From: a virus | DNA: 20,494 nucleotides | IMG/VR virus record: IMGVR_UViG_3300044858_003120 | Coordinates: 1-20,494 of that record | Direction: 5' to 3' (one strand) | In this document: positions 20,101 through 20,494 of the stretch, in pieces | How the letters are laid out: every line of letters begins with the position of its first letter | Numbering within the stretch: the first letter of the stretch is position 1 | Made by a program: the position numbers and the translations under genes | Notes under the pieces: generated by a model | The model's database searches: none | Seen by the model: the letters and a program-made list of their open reading frames with translations, nothing else | Told to the model about the DNA's origin: nothing

Positions 20101-20266
20101 GCTACTCAAGGATGGAAGGCTGCTTCCCATCTACAATGCCATAGGAGAGACTTTGTGCCTCGTTGGCTACCGCCGCAAGGCAAGCAGCAGAAAAGCCAAC
20201 CAGCGGCCACTTATGCTCAAACAACCCATACCTTTGGGCCCGATTGAGACCAACCCCGAAGCATGA
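20012..20266 (+). CDS. Basic unknown protein, 84 residues, overlapping its neighbour
   Basis: I choose ATG 20012, which overlaps the preceding gene by 89 bases; the frame also opens upstream to 19976. The product is basic, with KVIGIKQDRNPAIHTPKPR then INKLLKDGRLLPIYNAIGETLCLVGYRRK, a plausible folded core. The C-terminus is Pro-rich. Its stop overlaps the next ATG (ATGA). With no other good frame for 20100-20263, I favour it being translated, perhaps from a later non-ATG start that would shorten the overlap. Confidence 0.45.
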   Translation: MRAKVIGIKQDRNPAIHTPKPRNVNPKINKLLKDGRLLPIYNAIGETLCLVGYRRKASSRKANQRPLMLKQPIPLGPIETNPEA

Positions 20267-20445
20267 CCTACAAACAACTCTCAGGTCTAATAAGGGCAAC
20301 CCTAACCAAAGAGCAGGAAGACAAGGAAGTAGAAATAAGGATAGGAGACCAGTCCTACTCCAACCTAGCCCTAGTCTCCACAGAAGAAGATACCTTCCTG
20401 CAACCCCAACCAGCCCGAACCTGTACACAAAATCCCGAAACATAG
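20263..20445 (+). CDS. Small conserved phage-type protein, MTYKQL
   Basis: The 60-residue product starts MTYKQLSGLIRATLTKEQED, continuing KEVEIRIGDQSYSNLALVSTEEDTFLQP. The order MTY.EL...L..LT.EQ.D..V.......Y....L....EED.L.P matches small phage proteins that I know only as hypothetical. The ATGA overlap decides the start. The last ~12 residues (ARTCTQNPET) look less conserved. Confidence 0.6.
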   Translation: MTYKQLSGLIRATLTKEQEDKEVEIRIGDQSYSNLALVSTEEDTFLQPQPARTCTQNPET

Positions 20446-20458
20446 ACACGTTCCCCCC

Positions 20459-20483
20459 AATATGTATAAGCCGTAAACATATT
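20459..20483. repeat. Inverted repeat in the last non-coding stretch
   Basis: AATATGT (20459-20465) and ACATATT (20477-20483) form perfect 7-base arms around an 11-base spacer, the shape of a dimeric-protein operator. It is followed by AAAGGA, which could be the ribosome-binding site of a gene starting beyond the window. Confidence 0.4.
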
Positions 20484-20494
20484 AAAGGATAGAG

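Noticed and set aside
20102-20449. 115-residue minus-strand hydrophobic frame
   Set aside because: Leucine-rich antisense shadow of Pro/Lys-rich rightward genes, with no junction or ribosome-site support.
20163-20492. 109-residue plus-strand frame running to the edge
   Set aside because: Arg/Pro/Ser-rich, no family pattern, conflicts with the 20263 gene that has an ATGA junction.
1-20494. CRISPR array, insertion sequence, integrase or attachment site
   Set aside because: No regularly spaced identical repeats, no transposase or recombinase motifs, and no tRNA-like sequence were found on either strand.

Overview
The window looks like part of a double-stranded DNA tailed bacteriophage (or a closely related prophage or metagenome-assembled phage). 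The evidence is a complete terminase large subunit, two repeat-rich tail-fibre proteins, a DnaB-type replicative helicase, two HNH nucleases, a dCMP deaminase and long runs of very short genes whose start and stop codons overlap. No integrase, tRNA, rRNA, CRISPR array or insertion sequence was found. The host is uncertain. Two exported proteins end their leaders in an A-Q or G-Q junction, and ribosome-binding sites range from strong AGGAGG to none at all. That fits a Gram-negative host outside the enterobacteria, and the fibre repeat style reminded me of Verrucomicrobia-associated phages, but this is a low-confidence impression.

Layout, left to right. Positions 1-8234 are a tightly packed leftward block. 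In transcription order it runs terminase large subunit, a small beta-rich virion-type protein, a 107-residue protein with one hydrophobic segment, a 684-residue repeat fibre with a signal peptide, a paralogue of the small beta protein, a 1051-residue collagen-like tail fibre, and a gene cut by the window edge. Positions 8263-9628 run rightward and hold a double helix-turn-helix protein (possible terminase small subunit) and a cysteine-rich zinc-knuckle protein. Positions 9606-12508 run leftward: a DUF551-like protein, two small proteins, a glycosyltransferase-like protein and the DnaB helicase. An HNH nuclease (12516-12920, rightward) overlaps by 92 bases the end of a second short leftward group (12829-14017) that encodes a proline-rich putative lipoprotein, an unknown 216-residue protein and an exported coiled-coil protein.

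Positions 14018-14437 have no clear gene and hold the richest non-coding structure in the window. One half folds best as minus-strand RNA and ends just upstream of the leftward genes. The other half is a nested inverted repeat in front of the rightward genes. From 14438 to the right edge everything runs rightward: a winged-helix replication-type protein, HNH, small helix-turn-helix, RusA-like, HExxH metallopeptidase-like, dCMP deaminase, a string of four tiny membrane peptides, a PD-(D/E)XK-like nuclease, a DUF736-like protein and several small conserved phage proteins.

Taken together, the left side is packaging and host recognition, and the middle and right are replication, recombination and nucleotide metabolism plus accessory genes. 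Capsid, portal and endolysin genes are not in the window. The points most worth a second look are the structured junction at 14018-14437, the tiny membrane-peptide cluster at 18382-18810, and the duplicated fibre modules, one of which carries an export signal.
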